64,000 nucleotides of DNA from Nocardioides sp. R-C-SC26 (GTDB taxonomy: Bacteria; Actinomycetota; Actinomycetes; Propionibacteriales; Nocardioidaceae): contig NZ_JAHRHK010000003.1 of NCBI RefSeq assembly GCF_021246465.1, positions 1-64,000 on the forward strand. The letters run 5' to 3'. Below, in pieces: positions 16,524 through 24,540 of the stretch. Position numbers and translations under genes: made by a program. Position 1 is the first letter of the stretch, and each line of letters starts with the position of its first letter. Below the pieces are notes generated by a model. That model was given only the letters and a program-made list of their open reading frames with translations. It did not search any database and was not told the DNA's origin.

Positions 16524-17987
16524 TCAGGCGGGAAACGCCAGCGTCTTCGTCTCGAGGTACTCCTCGAATCCGGCGACGCCCATCTCACGACCGATGCCGG
16601 ACTGCTTGTAGCCACCGAAGGGCGCGTCCGGGCTGAACCAGACGCCACCGTTCACGGCGAGGGTGCCGGTGCGGATGCGGTCGGCGACGGCCTTGGCACG
16701 GTCGAGGTCGGCGGAGTCCACCGAGCCCGAGAGGCCGTAGGCGGAGTCGTTGGCGAGCCGGACGGCGTCGTCGTCGCCGTCGTGCGGGATGACGACGAGC
16801 ACGGGTCCGAAGATCTCCTCCTGCGCCAGACGCGAGGAGTTGTCCAAGCCCGCGACGACCGTCGGGGCGATCCAGTTGCCCGGCTGGTCGATCACGTGGC
16901 CGCCGGTGGCGAAGGTGCCGCCCTCGGCGCGGGCGACGTCGAAGTACGCCGCGACGCGCTCGCGCTGAAGCGGCGAGATGACCGGGCCGCAGATCGCGCC
17001 GGGGTCGGCCGGGTCCTTGGCCCCGATCGACTCCATGGTCGCCGCGGCGACCTGCACGGCCTCGTCGTACTTCTCCCGCGGCACGATCAGGCGGGTGGTG
17101 ATCGCGCAGCCCTGCCCGGCGTGGATGCAGGCGGCGAACGCCGTGCCACCAGCGACGGCCGCCACGTCGGCGTCGTCGAGGGCGATCGCGGCGGACTTGC
17201 CGCCGAGCTCGAGGAAGACCTTCTTCAGCGTCGGCGCGGCCGCGGCCATGATCGCCTTGCCCACCGACGTCGAGCCGGTGAAGGAGACCATGTCGACGCG
17301 CGGGTCGACGCTCAGCTGCGCGGCGACCTCGTTGGAGCGCGGCATCACGACGTTGAAGACGCCGGCCGGGATGTCGGTGCGCTCGGCGACGAGCCGACCC
17401 AGCTCGGCGGCAACCCACGGAGTGTCCGGCGCCGGCTTGAGGACGACGGTGCAACCGGCGGCGAGCGCCGGGCCGACCTTGGCGAGGTTGATCTGCGTGG
17501 GCACATTCCACGGCGTGATCGCGGCGACGACGCCGACCGGCTCGCGGCGAACCGTGCGACGCGAGGGGATGCCCATCGGCTCCGCGACGCCGAGGTCGGA
17601 CTCGAACTCGTAGGTCTCGGCGAGGTCGGTGACCCACTTCAGGCCGCCGACCGGGACGTCGAAACCAGCCGCGCCCATCATGAAGCCGGGCATGCCGACC
17701 TCGGCCGTCGTGAGGTCCTTGAAGTCGTCGGCCACCTCCAGCAGCGCATCGTGCAACTGGCGCAGGCACCGGACGCGGAAGTCGCGGTCGGTCGACCAGT
17801 CGGTCTCGTCGAACGCGCGACGGGCGGCGGCGATGGCGGCGTCGACGTCGTCGGCGGTGCTGTCGGGGGCGACGCCGATCTCCTCACCGGTGGCGGGGTT
17901 GAAGATCGGATACGTCGCGCCGCTCGAGGCCGGGCCGAGCTTGCCGTCGATCAGCTGCTGGGCGGCGGGGGTGTTCAGGGTGCTCAC
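16524..17987 (-). CDS. Aldehyde dehydrogenase
   Basis: A 487-residue NAD(P)-dependent aldehyde dehydrogenase. The cofactor region is ITPWNVPTQINLAKVGPALAAGC, the general-base Glu is in FLELGGKSA, the catalytic Cys is in HAGQGCAITT, and EEIFGPVL and GGYKQSGIGREMG complete the family. The GTG at 17987 overlaps the NTF2-like gene stop (GTGA). It occupies the place of aldA (Rv0768) beside the mycobacterial cyp51 operon, although there aldA is divergent and here it is co-directional. Confidence 0.92.
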   Translation of the reverse strand: MSTLNTPAAQQLIDGKLGPASSGATYPIFNPATGEEIGVAPDSTADDVDAAIAAARRAFDETDWSTDRDFRVRCLRQLHDALLEVADDFKDLTTAEVGMPGFMMGAAGFDVPVGGLKWVTDLAETYEFESDLGVAEPMGIPSRRTVRREPVGVVAAITPWNVPTQINLAKVGPALAAGCTVVLKPAPDTPWVAAELGRLVAERTDIPAGVFNVVMPRSNEVAAQLSVDPRVDMVSFTGSTSVGKAIMAAAAPTLKKVFLELGGKSAAIALDDADVAAVAGGTAFAACIHAGQGCAITTRLIVPREKYDEAVQVAAATMESIGAKDPADPGAICGPVISPLQRERVAAYFDVARAEGGTFATGGHVIDQPGNWIAPTVVAGLDNSSRLAQEEIFGPVLVVIPHDGDDDAVRLANDSAYGLSGSVDSADLDRAKAVADRIRTGTLAVNGGVWFSPDAPFGGYKQSGIGREMGVAGFEEYLETKTLAFPA

Positions 17988-18613
17988 GCCGTGGCCTCCG
18001 GCGCCGGCGCCTGCGTGACGTACTGGCCTGCCTCGACCGGCGGCGGCCACACCGTGGAGGGCAGGTCCTTGTGGTGGTAGTGCCCCGGCACCTCGTGACC
18101 GTAGACGTTCATCCGCTTGAGCAGCGTGTCCGGCGCCTTGTCGGCCTTGATGATCTCCATGAAGGTGTGCGCGGTCGACGGCATGTCGAACCAGTCGCGT
18201 TGCCAGGCGATCTTCACCTGACCGGCGTCCTCACCCTCGGTCTGACGCTCGACGCCGAACCAGGAGCCACCGATGCCGAGGATCTCGAACTCCTCGCCGG
18301 AGTCGTCGAGGATGCCCGAACGCTGCTTCCAGAAGCCGAGCACCATCGACTTCTGCTCATCGATCATGGTGCAGACGTAGTCGTAGTGCCAGCCGTCGAG
18401 GCCGTCCATCTCGATGCCGATCGCCCAGTCGCGGATCTGGTCGCGGCCGACCGCCATGAAGTGCTCGTCGGGGTGGTACATCCACCCGTAGGTCGCGTCG
18501 ACGGCGTAGTGCTCGGCCATCACGCGCCAGTCGCCGGTGCGCTCGGCCTCGCGGTTGATGTCGAGCCAGCTCTGCCAGAACTCCTCGATCTCGGCCCGGG
18601 TCAGGTCGCTCAT
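17984..18613 (-). CDS. NTF2/SnoaL-like protein
   Basis: A 209-residue protein whose first 140 residues look like a SnoaL/NTF2 cone fold (EFWQSWLDINREAERTGDWRVMAEHYAVDATYGWMY, then GFWKQRSG and WQRDWFDM). Such proteins act as isomerases, cyclases or binding proteins for hydrophobic ligands, including steroids (ketosteroid isomerase fold). Here there is a further tail rich in Pro and His (GHEVPGHYHHKDLPSTVWPPP). It is four bases from the ferredoxin stop and overlaps aldehyde dehydrogenase. No catalytic residues can be assigned with confidence. Confidence 0.78.
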   Translation of the reverse strand: MSDLTRAEIEEFWQSWLDINREAERTGDWRVMAEHYAVDATYGWMYHPDEHFMAVGRDQIRDWAIGIEMDGLDGWHYDYVCTMIDEQKSMVLGFWKQRSGILDDSGEEFEILGIGGSWFGVERQTEGEDAGQVKIAWQRDWFDMPSTAHTFMEIIKADKAPDTLLKRMNVYGHEVPGHYHHKDLPSTVWPPPVEAGQYVTQAPAPEATA

Positions 18614-18617
18614 CTGC

Positions 18618-18833
18618 TCAGTCCTCTTCGGTGATGCTCAGCGCCATCGCTGGGCAGTACTTCACGGCCGACACCACGTCGGGCCGCAGGGATTCGTCGG
18701 GGTGCTCCTCGAGCACCGTCACCAGGTCGGCGTCCTCGTCGAAGCCGAAGACGTCGGGGGCCTCGCCCTGGCACATCTGGTGCCCCTGGCAGAGGTCCAG
18801 GTCGGCGACGACGGTGAAGGAGGCGCCGGTCAC
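18618..18833 (-). CDS. 3Fe-4S ferredoxin (P450 redox partner)
   Basis: A 71-residue ferredoxin. The cluster ligands are in LCQGHQMCQGEAPDVF (C-x5-C) and the distal CP of KYCPAMALSI, giving three cysteines as in single-cluster 3Fe-4S ferredoxins of actinobacterial P450 systems. The GTG at 18833 overlaps the cyp51 stop by four bases, so it is the dedicated electron donor; the mycobacterial counterpart is Rv0763c next to cyp51. No ferredoxin reductase gene is in the window. Confidence 0.92.
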   Translation of the reverse strand: MTGASFTVVADLDLCQGHQMCQGEAPDVFGFDEDADLVTVLEEHPDESLRPDVVSAVKYCPAMALSITEED

Positions 18834-20197
18834 GACGTCCGCCTCCGGTAGCGCGCACGGCACGGGCGCTGCAGCTGGATGACCATCTTGGAGTAGTCGT
18901 CGCGGTAGGTCTCGCTCGGCTGGACGAGCTCGAACTCGAAGTCGCGCAGCAGCACCGAGAAGATCGCCTTGATCTGCATCATCGCGAACGCGTTGCCCAC
19001 GCACCGGTGCTTGCCGGCGCCGAAGGGGATCCAGGTCCAGCGGTTCTGCAGATCCTCCTGGCGAGGGTCCTGGTACCGGGCCGGGTCGAACGACTGGGCG
19101 TTCGGGAAGTCCTCCTCGATCCGGTTCGACACCCGCGGCGAGGAGGCGACGATCGTGCCCGGCGGGATGACGTGCCCGGCCAGCTCGATCTCCTCCACGA
19201 CCTGGCGCATCAAGATGATCAGCGGCGGGTGCAGCCGCAACGTCTCCTTGATGACCGACTCCAGCTGCGGGATGGAGCGCAGCGAGCGGAAGGAGATCTC
19301 CGAACCGTCGGCGTAGAGCTCGTCGAGCTCGGCGACCACGTCGGCCATCACCTCCGGGTGGCGCATCAACTCGATGAGCGTCCACGCCGAGGTGCCCGAC
19401 GACGTGTGGTGTCCGGCGAAGAGCATCGAGATGAACACGCCGGTGATGTAGTCGGCACTCATGTCGATCGAGATCAGGACGTCGAGCAGGTCGCGCTCGT
19501 CGCGCGGCACCACTCCTCGCTGCCTGCGCCGGTCGATGATGTCCTGCACCAGGGCCACGAGCGTCTCGCGGGAGCGGTCGCGGATCTCGAAGGCCTCCAC
19601 GCCCTCCATGTACGGGTCGACGTAGGCCAACGCGTCGGTTCCGCGCTCGAGCCCGTGGTAGGCCTCGGCGAAGCGGTGGTCGATCTCCTCGCGGAACGGG
19701 AGCCCGACCAGGCAGGCCGCGGTGTTGTAGATCGTCAGCTCCGCGAAGAAGTCGAGCAGGTCGATCTCGCCCTCGTCGCCCCACGCGGCGACCATCCGGT
19801 TGATCTCGTTCTCGATCGTGGTGGCGTGACCGCGCATCTGGTCGCCGCGCAGCGCCTGGTTCTTCAGTGCCTGCTGCCGCTCCTCGGGCGAGGCGTCGAA
19901 GACCACGCCCTTGCCGAAGATCGGCGTCATGAACGGGTAGGCCGCCGCCTGGTCGAGGGTGGAGTCGGGCGCCTTGAAGAACTGCTCGTTCACCTCGGCA
20001 CCGGTCACCATGATCACCTCCTTGCCGGCGATCCGGAACCGACCGATCTCGCCGCACTCGGCGTACACGCGCTCGAGCAGCGCGACCGGGTCGGTGCGCA
20101 TCTCCGCGAGGTGACCGTGCCCGTCGGGGTCCGGGACGGCGACCGAGACCTCGGGGATGTCGCCGATCGAGGCCGGGCTGGGCGCGGTGGTCGTCAC
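18830..20197 (-). CDS. cyp51: Cytochrome P450 CYP51 (sterol 14-alpha-demethylase family)
   Basis: A 455-residue P450 that follows the M. tuberculosis CYP51 sequence, as I recall it, over nearly its full length. Shared blocks include AYPFMTPIFGKGVVFDASPE, GEIDLLDFFAELTIYNT, the I-helix MLFAGHHTSSGTSAWTLIEL, KETLRLHPPLIILMR and the haem loop FGAGKHRCVGNAFAMMQIKA (Cys ligand near residue 395). CYP51 removes the 14-alpha methyl of sterols; its natural substrate in bacteria without sterol synthesis is unclear. The GTG start at 20197 overlaps the SDR stop, with GGAGG upstream. Confidence 0.95.
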   Translation of the reverse strand: MTTTAPSPASIGDIPEVSVAVPDPDGHGHLAEMRTDPVALLERVYAECGEIGRFRIAGKEVIMVTGAEVNEQFFKAPDSTLDQAAAYPFMTPIFGKGVVFDASPEERQQALKNQALRGDQMRGHATTIENEINRMVAAWGDEGEIDLLDFFAELTIYNTAACLVGLPFREEIDHRFAEAYHGLERGTDALAYVDPYMEGVEAFEIRDRSRETLVALVQDIIDRRRQRGVVPRDERDLLDVLISIDMSADYITGVFISMLFAGHHTSSGTSAWTLIELMRHPEVMADVVAELDELYADGSEISFRSLRSIPQLESVIKETLRLHPPLIILMRQVVEEIELAGHVIPPGTIVASSPRVSNRIEEDFPNAQSFDPARYQDPRQEDLQNRWTWIPFGAGKHRCVGNAFAMMQIKAIFSVLLRDFEFELVQPSETYRDDYSKMVIQLQRPCRARYRRRTS

Positions 20198-20982
20198 GGT
20201 CGGTCCTCCACGGGGGCTTCGGGATTGACTTCGATGAGGTTCACGTGGACGCCGCGGGGGGCGTCGACGACGAAGCGGATCGCGTCGGCGAGCGCCTGGG
20301 GCTTGAGGAAGTGCGGGTGCCGCGCGAGACCGAACTTGATCCAGCCGGTGAGAACGTCGGCGGCGTCGCCGTCGTCCCACTCGGTGCCCATCTCGCTCCA
20401 GGTCGGGCCCGGCCGCACGATGCTCGCCCGGATGCCCGAGCCCTCGAGCTCCATCTGCAGGGCGTGCACCATGCCCTCCAGCCCCCACTTGCCGGCCGCG
20501 TAGGAGGACATGAAGGGCCGTGCGCGCACGGCGACGTCGGAGGAGACGAACACGACGTCGCCCCGCTGGCGTTCGATCATCCCGGGCACGAACGCCTGCA
20601 CGAGGCGCTGCGCGCCGATGATGTTGAGGTTCAGCTCGTCGGTGAAGCGCTGGGCGCCGACCTCGTGGATCTTGCCCGGCTCGGTGCGGCCGGCGTTCGA
20701 GACGACGACCTCGATGTCGCCCAGATCGGCGGTGACCTTCTCCGCGAACGTCGCGACGGACTCGTCGTCGGTGACGTCGAGGTGGGAGACGACGACCTCC
20801 CCGCCGCTCTCGCGGATTCGGGCGGCGAGGTCGTCGAGCTTCTCGACGCGGCGGGCACCGAGCGCCACCGGGTAGCCGGCCGCGGCCAGGGTGAGCGCCG
20901 TCGTCTCGCCGATGCCCGAGGAGGCGCCTGCGATGACGACCGGACGGCGATCGGGCCGGGCGTACTTCGAGGGGGCGCTCAT
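20194..20982 (-). CDS. SDR-family oxidoreductase between the two P450 genes (Rv0765c-like)
   Basis: A 262-residue SDR with GASSGIGE (residues 19-26), SNAG, the VFVSSDVA strand with active-site Ser and YAAGK as YxxxK. It is coupled by ATGA to the upstream P450 and by GTGA to cyp51. In mycobacteria an SDR holds the same position between cyp123 and cyp51. The natural reaction is unknown; oxidation of a P450-made alcohol is the simplest guess. Confidence 0.88.
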   Translation of the reverse strand: MSAPSKYARPDRRPVVIAGASSGIGETTALTLAAAGYPVALGARRVEKLDDLAARIRESGGEVVVSHLDVTDDESVATFAEKVTADLGDIEVVVSNAGRTEPGKIHEVGAQRFTDELNLNIIGAQRLVQAFVPGMIERQRGDVVFVSSDVAVRARPFMSSYAAGKWGLEGMVHALQMELEGSGIRASIVRPGPTWSEMGTEWDDGDAADVLTGWIKFGLARHPHFLKPQALADAIRFVVDAPRGVHVNLIEVNPEAPVEDRP

Positions 20983-22214
20983 CGGGTCGCCATCGTGACG
21001 TCGAGGCCCGCGAAGCCACGCACGCTCACCGAGTGCACGCGACGCGCCGTGGTGGCATCGACCTCGAGGTGACGCACCCGTCGCACCATCTCCTCCAGCA
21101 CGATCCGTGCCTCGAGCCGCGCCAGGTTGGCGCCGAGGCAGAAGTGCCGACCGCCGCCGAAGCTGACGATCTGCGACAGCTCCTCCTTGGGGCGGCCGAT
21201 GTCGAAGCGGGCCGGATCGGTGAAGACGCGTTCGTCGCGGTTGGCCGAGCCGATGATCAGCAGCATCTTGGAGTCCGCGGGGGCGACGACACCCTCGACC
21301 TCGACGTCCTTGAGCAGGTGCCGGGCGAGCATCTGGCTGGAGGTGTCGTGACGCAGCGTCTCCTCGATCCACGGCGTCACCAGCGAGACGTCGTCGGGTG
21401 AGGCGAGCACCTGACGGAGCTGCTCGGGGTTCGCGGCCAGGTGGAAGAGCGCGTTGCCGAGCAGCTTGGTGGTGGTCTCGTTGCCCGCCACGACCATCAG
21501 GAAGAGAAAGGCGATGATCTCCTGGTCGAGCAGCTTGTCGCCGTCGATCTCGGCGTCCAGGAGGGCGGAGGTGAGGTCGTCGGTGCGGCGCCTCTTCCGC
21601 TGCTCGAGCATGTCGGCGTAGTACCCGACCAGCCACAGCGAGGACTCCATCGCCGCCGGCGGCACGTCGCGGATGCCCTCCTCGCGGTGGACGACGAGGT
21701 CGGCCTGACGACGCACCTCGGCGCGGTCCTCCACCGGCACGCCCATCATCTCGGAGATGACGTCCATCGGCAGCTTGCCGGCGAACTCCGCGATCCAGTC
21801 GAACTCGCCGTCGCCCTCGAGCACGAGGTCGAAGTAGTGGTCGGTGAGCTCCTGCACGCGTGGGGCGAGCTCGCGCACGCGTCGCGGGGTGAAGGCTCGC
21901 GAGACCAACGACCGCAGCCGCTGCTGACGCTGGCCGTCCAGGCCGAGGAACGACATCACCTTGTGGGCGTCGGGACCCCAGGCGGACTTGTCGACCGAGA
22001 CCCCCATGGCGTTGGAGTAGGTGCTGTCGTCACGGAACGCCGCGACGACGTCGGCGTGCCGGGAGAGCGCCCAGAAGTCCTGCTCGGCGTTGTAGTAGAG
22101 CGGCGCCTCGGCCCGCAACCGGGCGTAGGCGGGATACGGGTCCTCTTGGAAGTCGTAGTCGTAGGGGTCGAGCGCCCAGGAGGAGGCGGCGTGCCCCGGT
22201 TCGAGCAGGGTCAT
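20979..22214 (-). CDS. Cytochrome P450, CYP123-like
   Basis: A 411-residue bacterial class I P450. The I-helix is FLMVVAGNETTTKLLGNALF, the ExxR is in WIEETLRHD followed by LARHLLKDVEV, and the haem loop is FGGGRHFCLGANLAR with Cys near residue 360. The position and size fit CYP123 (Rv0766c), whose substrate is not known to me. The ATG overlaps the tetR stop by one base. It probably shares the ferredoxin encoded downstream. Confidence 0.9.
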   Translation of the reverse strand: MTLLEPGHAASSWALDPYDYDFQEDPYPAYARLRAEAPLYYNAEQDFWALSRHADVVAAFRDDSTYSNAMGVSVDKSAWGPDAHKVMSFLGLDGQRQQRLRSLVSRAFTPRRVRELAPRVQELTDHYFDLVLEGDGEFDWIAEFAGKLPMDVISEMMGVPVEDRAEVRRQADLVVHREEGIRDVPPAAMESSLWLVGYYADMLEQRKRRRTDDLTSALLDAEIDGDKLLDQEIIAFLFLMVVAGNETTTKLLGNALFHLAANPEQLRQVLASPDDVSLVTPWIEETLRHDTSSQMLARHLLKDVEVEGVVAPADSKMLLIIGSANRDERVFTDPARFDIGRPKEELSQIVSFGGGRHFCLGANLARLEARIVLEEMVRRVRHLEVDATTARRVHSVSVRGFAGLDVTMATR

Positions 22215-22786
22215 CAGTGCCCCTTCATGATCACGGCGACCACGGCATCGAGCCGCTCGCCCATCTCGGTGTAGGTGAACAGGCCCATCCCGGCCTGGAG
22301 CAGGGCTCCGGAGTAGGCCAGGATCAGCGTCTCCAGCAGGTCGTCGGTGGCGTCGTCGCCCAAGGCGCGCTGGAAGCTGGTGATCAGCTCCGCACCGATG
22401 CGCACCCGCAGCCGGTCGACGTCCGGGTCGGTACTCAGCAGCGCCGGGGTGGCGGCAGCAGCGAGTGCGGGCGAGTCGGCGAGCAGCGTGGCCATGTGAC
22501 GGGTCACGGCCCGTACGCGCGTCACAGCGTCCGCATCGGGGATGTCGATCTCGTGGGCCTGCAGGTAGCCCAGGAAGAGCTCGGCGAAGAGATGGTTCTT
22601 CGAGGCGAGATAGGTGTAGGCGGTGGCGGGCGAGACGCCGGCGCGCGCGGCGACGGTGCGTACCGTCACGGCCTCGTGGCCCACGAGCCGCAGCTCCTCC
22701 TCACCTGCCGCCAGGAGCTTGGTGAGCGTCTCGGCCTGGCGGGCGCGCAAACCCTGCCGTGAGACCTTGAACACGTGGCTGGACAC
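22214..22786 (-). CDS. TetR-family regulator heading the cyp51 operon (Rv0767c-like)
   Basis: A 190-residue TetR regulator. The HTH is VRTVAARAGVSPATAYTYLASKNHL (residues 42-66). Its GTG start at 22786 lies inside the perfect palindrome TGGACACCTGTCCA, so the protein most likely represses itself and, through the same site at 880, 3721 and 10229, the other transcription units. A GTG near 22774 is an alternative start. It is the first gene of the operon and overlaps the CYP123-like gene. The ligand is unknown. Confidence 0.88.
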   Translation of the reverse strand: MSSHVFKVSRQGLRARQAETLTKLLAAGEEELRLVGHEAVTVRTVAARAGVSPATAYTYLASKNHLFAELFLGYLQAHEIDIPDADAVTRVRAVTRHMATLLADSPALAAAATPALLSTDPDVDRLRVRIGAELITSFQRALGDDATDDLLETLILAYSGALLQAGMGLFTYTEMGERLDAVVAVIMKGH

Positions 22787-22793
22787 CTGTCCA
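22780..22793. promoter_or_regulatory. Operator family 1, copy 4: TGGACACCTGTCCA
   Basis: Identical 14-mer to the copy at 880. It overlaps the start codon of the TetR gene, the usual layout of an autoregulatory operator in a leaderless gene. Confidence 0.68.
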
Positions 22794-22830
22794 GGTTAGA
22801 GCCATCGACGACTCCCCGCAAGGCCCCACG

Positions 22831-22905
22831 TTGACCCGTCTTCAGACAAAGACGGGTCGACCGGGTTGCGCGGGTTGACCCGTCTCTACTTCAAGACGGG
22901 TCAAC
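22831..22905. terminator. Two tandem TTGACCCGTCT hairpins
   Basis: First hairpin: TTGACCCGTCTT (22831-22842) with AAGACGGGTCGA (22849-22860), one mismatch. Second: GTTGACCCGTCT (22874-22885) with AGACGGGTCAAC (22894-22905), 12 bp perfect with an 8-nt loop. They lie between the end of the acyl-CoA ligase gene and the tetR operator, so they could terminate the ligase transcript or be a double binding site. Confidence 0.55.
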
Positions 22906-22916
22906 GCCACACGGCC

Positions 22917-24503
22917 TCAGGCCAAGGCGTAGGCGGTGCCCCGTTCCTCGCGCACCCACAGCACGCCGTCGCCGGCCGTCGGACCCTCCGCGGCGAGCTC
23001 GCGCTTGAGCACCTTGTTCGTCGCAGTGGCCGGCAGCTCGGCGGCCACGCGCACGAAGCGCGGGCGCGCCTTCGGCGAGAGGTCGGCCTGCTCGTCGAGG
23101 AACCTCTCGAAGTCCGACGGCGTGAGGCTCGCGCCGTCGACCAGCACGACGGCGGCCATCACCTGATCGCCCACCCGCTCGTCCGGGACGGCGTACACCG
23201 CGACCTGGCTGATCTCGGGCAACCGGATGAGCACCCGCTCGATCGGCGCGGCCGCGAGGTTCTCGCCGTCCACCCGCATCCAGTCGGCCGTGCGGCCGGC
23301 GAGGTAGATCCAGCCGTCGGCGTCGCGGTAGGCCAGATCGCCCGACCAGTACATGCCGTGGCGCATCCGGTCGTTCATGGCCTGCTCGTCGTTGTAGTAC
23401 CCGGAGAAGTAGCCGGCGCCGGTGGTGTTGACCAGCTCGCCGACGGCCTCCTCGGGGTTCGCCAGCGCGCCGTGCTCGTCGAAGACGGCGACGGCGCACT
23501 CGGTGACGCTCTCGGCGTCGTAGATCGCGACGCCGTCGAAGCCCTTGCCGATCGAGCCCGGCGGGGTTCCCGGCTCGCGGGTGATGATCACCGCCGTCTC
23601 GGTGGAACCGAAGCCGTCCCAGACCTCGCAGTCGAAGCGCCGCATGAACTCGTCGATGTCGCGGTCGCTGGCCTCGTTGCCGAACGCGATCCGCAGCGGG
23701 TTGTCGGCGTCGTCGGGCCGCTCGGGCGTCGCGAGCACGTACGCGAGCGGCTTGCCCACGTAGTTGAGATAGGTGACGCCGTAGCGGCGGACGTCGTCGA
23801 GGAACGAGGACGCCGAGAATCGCGCCGGCACCATCGCTGCACCGCTCCCCACCGCCACGGTCCAGCCCGCGAGCACCGCGTTGGAGTGGAACAGCGGCAT
23901 CGAGAGGTAGCAGACGTCGTCTGCGGTGATCGAGAACTTGTCGATCAGCGTCGCACCGGCGAAGAGCACCATCAGGTGGGCGACCTGCACGGCCTTGGGG
24001 TCGCCGCTCGTGCCGGAGGTGAAGATCATCATGAAGGTGTCCATCGCGGTCACCTCCCGGAGCGGGACGAACTCCGCCGCGCCGTCCTGCAGGTCCGACC
24101 ACTCGGAGCCCGACGCACGGATCACGCGCACCCCGGCTGCCGCGAGGTCGGCCTCGACGCCGTCGAGCAGCGCGGCATGCTCGTCGTCGACGACCAGCAC
24201 CTGGGCGTGCGACTTCACGACGTCCTTGACCAGTCCCTCGCCGCGGCGGGTGGTGTTGATGCCGACGAGCACGTAGCCGCCGAGCGCAGCACCGGCCATC
24301 GCCTCGAGCATCGCGGGAGTGTTGCCCAGCAGGACCGCGACGTGCGGCGGGCGGGCGTCGTCGAGCAGCCCGATGAGCGCTGCCGCCTGGCGTTGCGCCG
24401 TCGCACAGTGCTCGCGCCAGCTGATCTCGACGTCACCGTGCTTGAGGCCGACCGAGTCGTCGCCCATCCGCTCCCGCAGCAGCTGCTGCACCGTCTCGGC
24501 CAT
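22917..24503 (-). CDS. AMP-forming fatty-acid-CoA ligase (FadD-type)
   Basis: A 528-residue ANL-superfamily ligase. It has the P-loop FTSGTSGDPKAV (about residue 175), the substrate loop GFGSTETAV, the hinge region YWSGDLAYRDADGWIYLAGRTADWMRVDGENLA and a C-terminal Lys candidate in NKVLKREL. Members activate long-chain or cyclic carboxylic acids to CoA thioesters. The ATG at 24503 has GGAGGGGGAG just upstream. A perfect 18-bp palindrome AATTGACGCGCGTCAATT lies 20 nt before the start, the same operator family as for the monooxygenase and amidohydrolase. Confidence 0.9.
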   Translation of the reverse strand: MAETVQQLLRERMGDDSVGLKHGDVEISWREHCATAQRQAAALIGLLDDARPPHVAVLLGNTPAMLEAMAGAALGGYVLVGINTTRRGEGLVKDVVKSHAQVLVVDDEHAALLDGVEADLAAAGVRVIRASGSEWSDLQDGAAEFVPLREVTAMDTFMMIFTSGTSGDPKAVQVAHLMVLFAGATLIDKFSITADDVCYLSMPLFHSNAVLAGWTVAVGSGAAMVPARFSASSFLDDVRRYGVTYLNYVGKPLAYVLATPERPDDADNPLRIAFGNEASDRDIDEFMRRFDCEVWDGFGSTETAVIITREPGTPPGSIGKGFDGVAIYDAESVTECAVAVFDEHGALANPEEAVGELVNTTGAGYFSGYYNDEQAMNDRMRHGMYWSGDLAYRDADGWIYLAGRTADWMRVDGENLAAAPIERVLIRLPEISQVAVYAVPDERVGDQVMAAVVLVDGASLTPSDFERFLDEQADLSPKARPRFVRVAAELPATATNKVLKRELAAEGPTAGDGVLWVREERGTAYALA

Positions 24504-24522
24504 GTGCTCCCCCTCCGAACAA

Positions 24523-24540
24523 AATTGACGCGCGTCAATT
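24523..24540. promoter_or_regulatory. Operator family 2, copy 3: AATTGACGCGCGTCAATT
   Basis: A perfect 18-bp palindrome whose inner 14 bases differ by one from the copies at 3767 and 10261. It sits between the promoter region and the Shine-Dalgarno sequence of the FadD gene on the minus strand. Confidence 0.65.
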
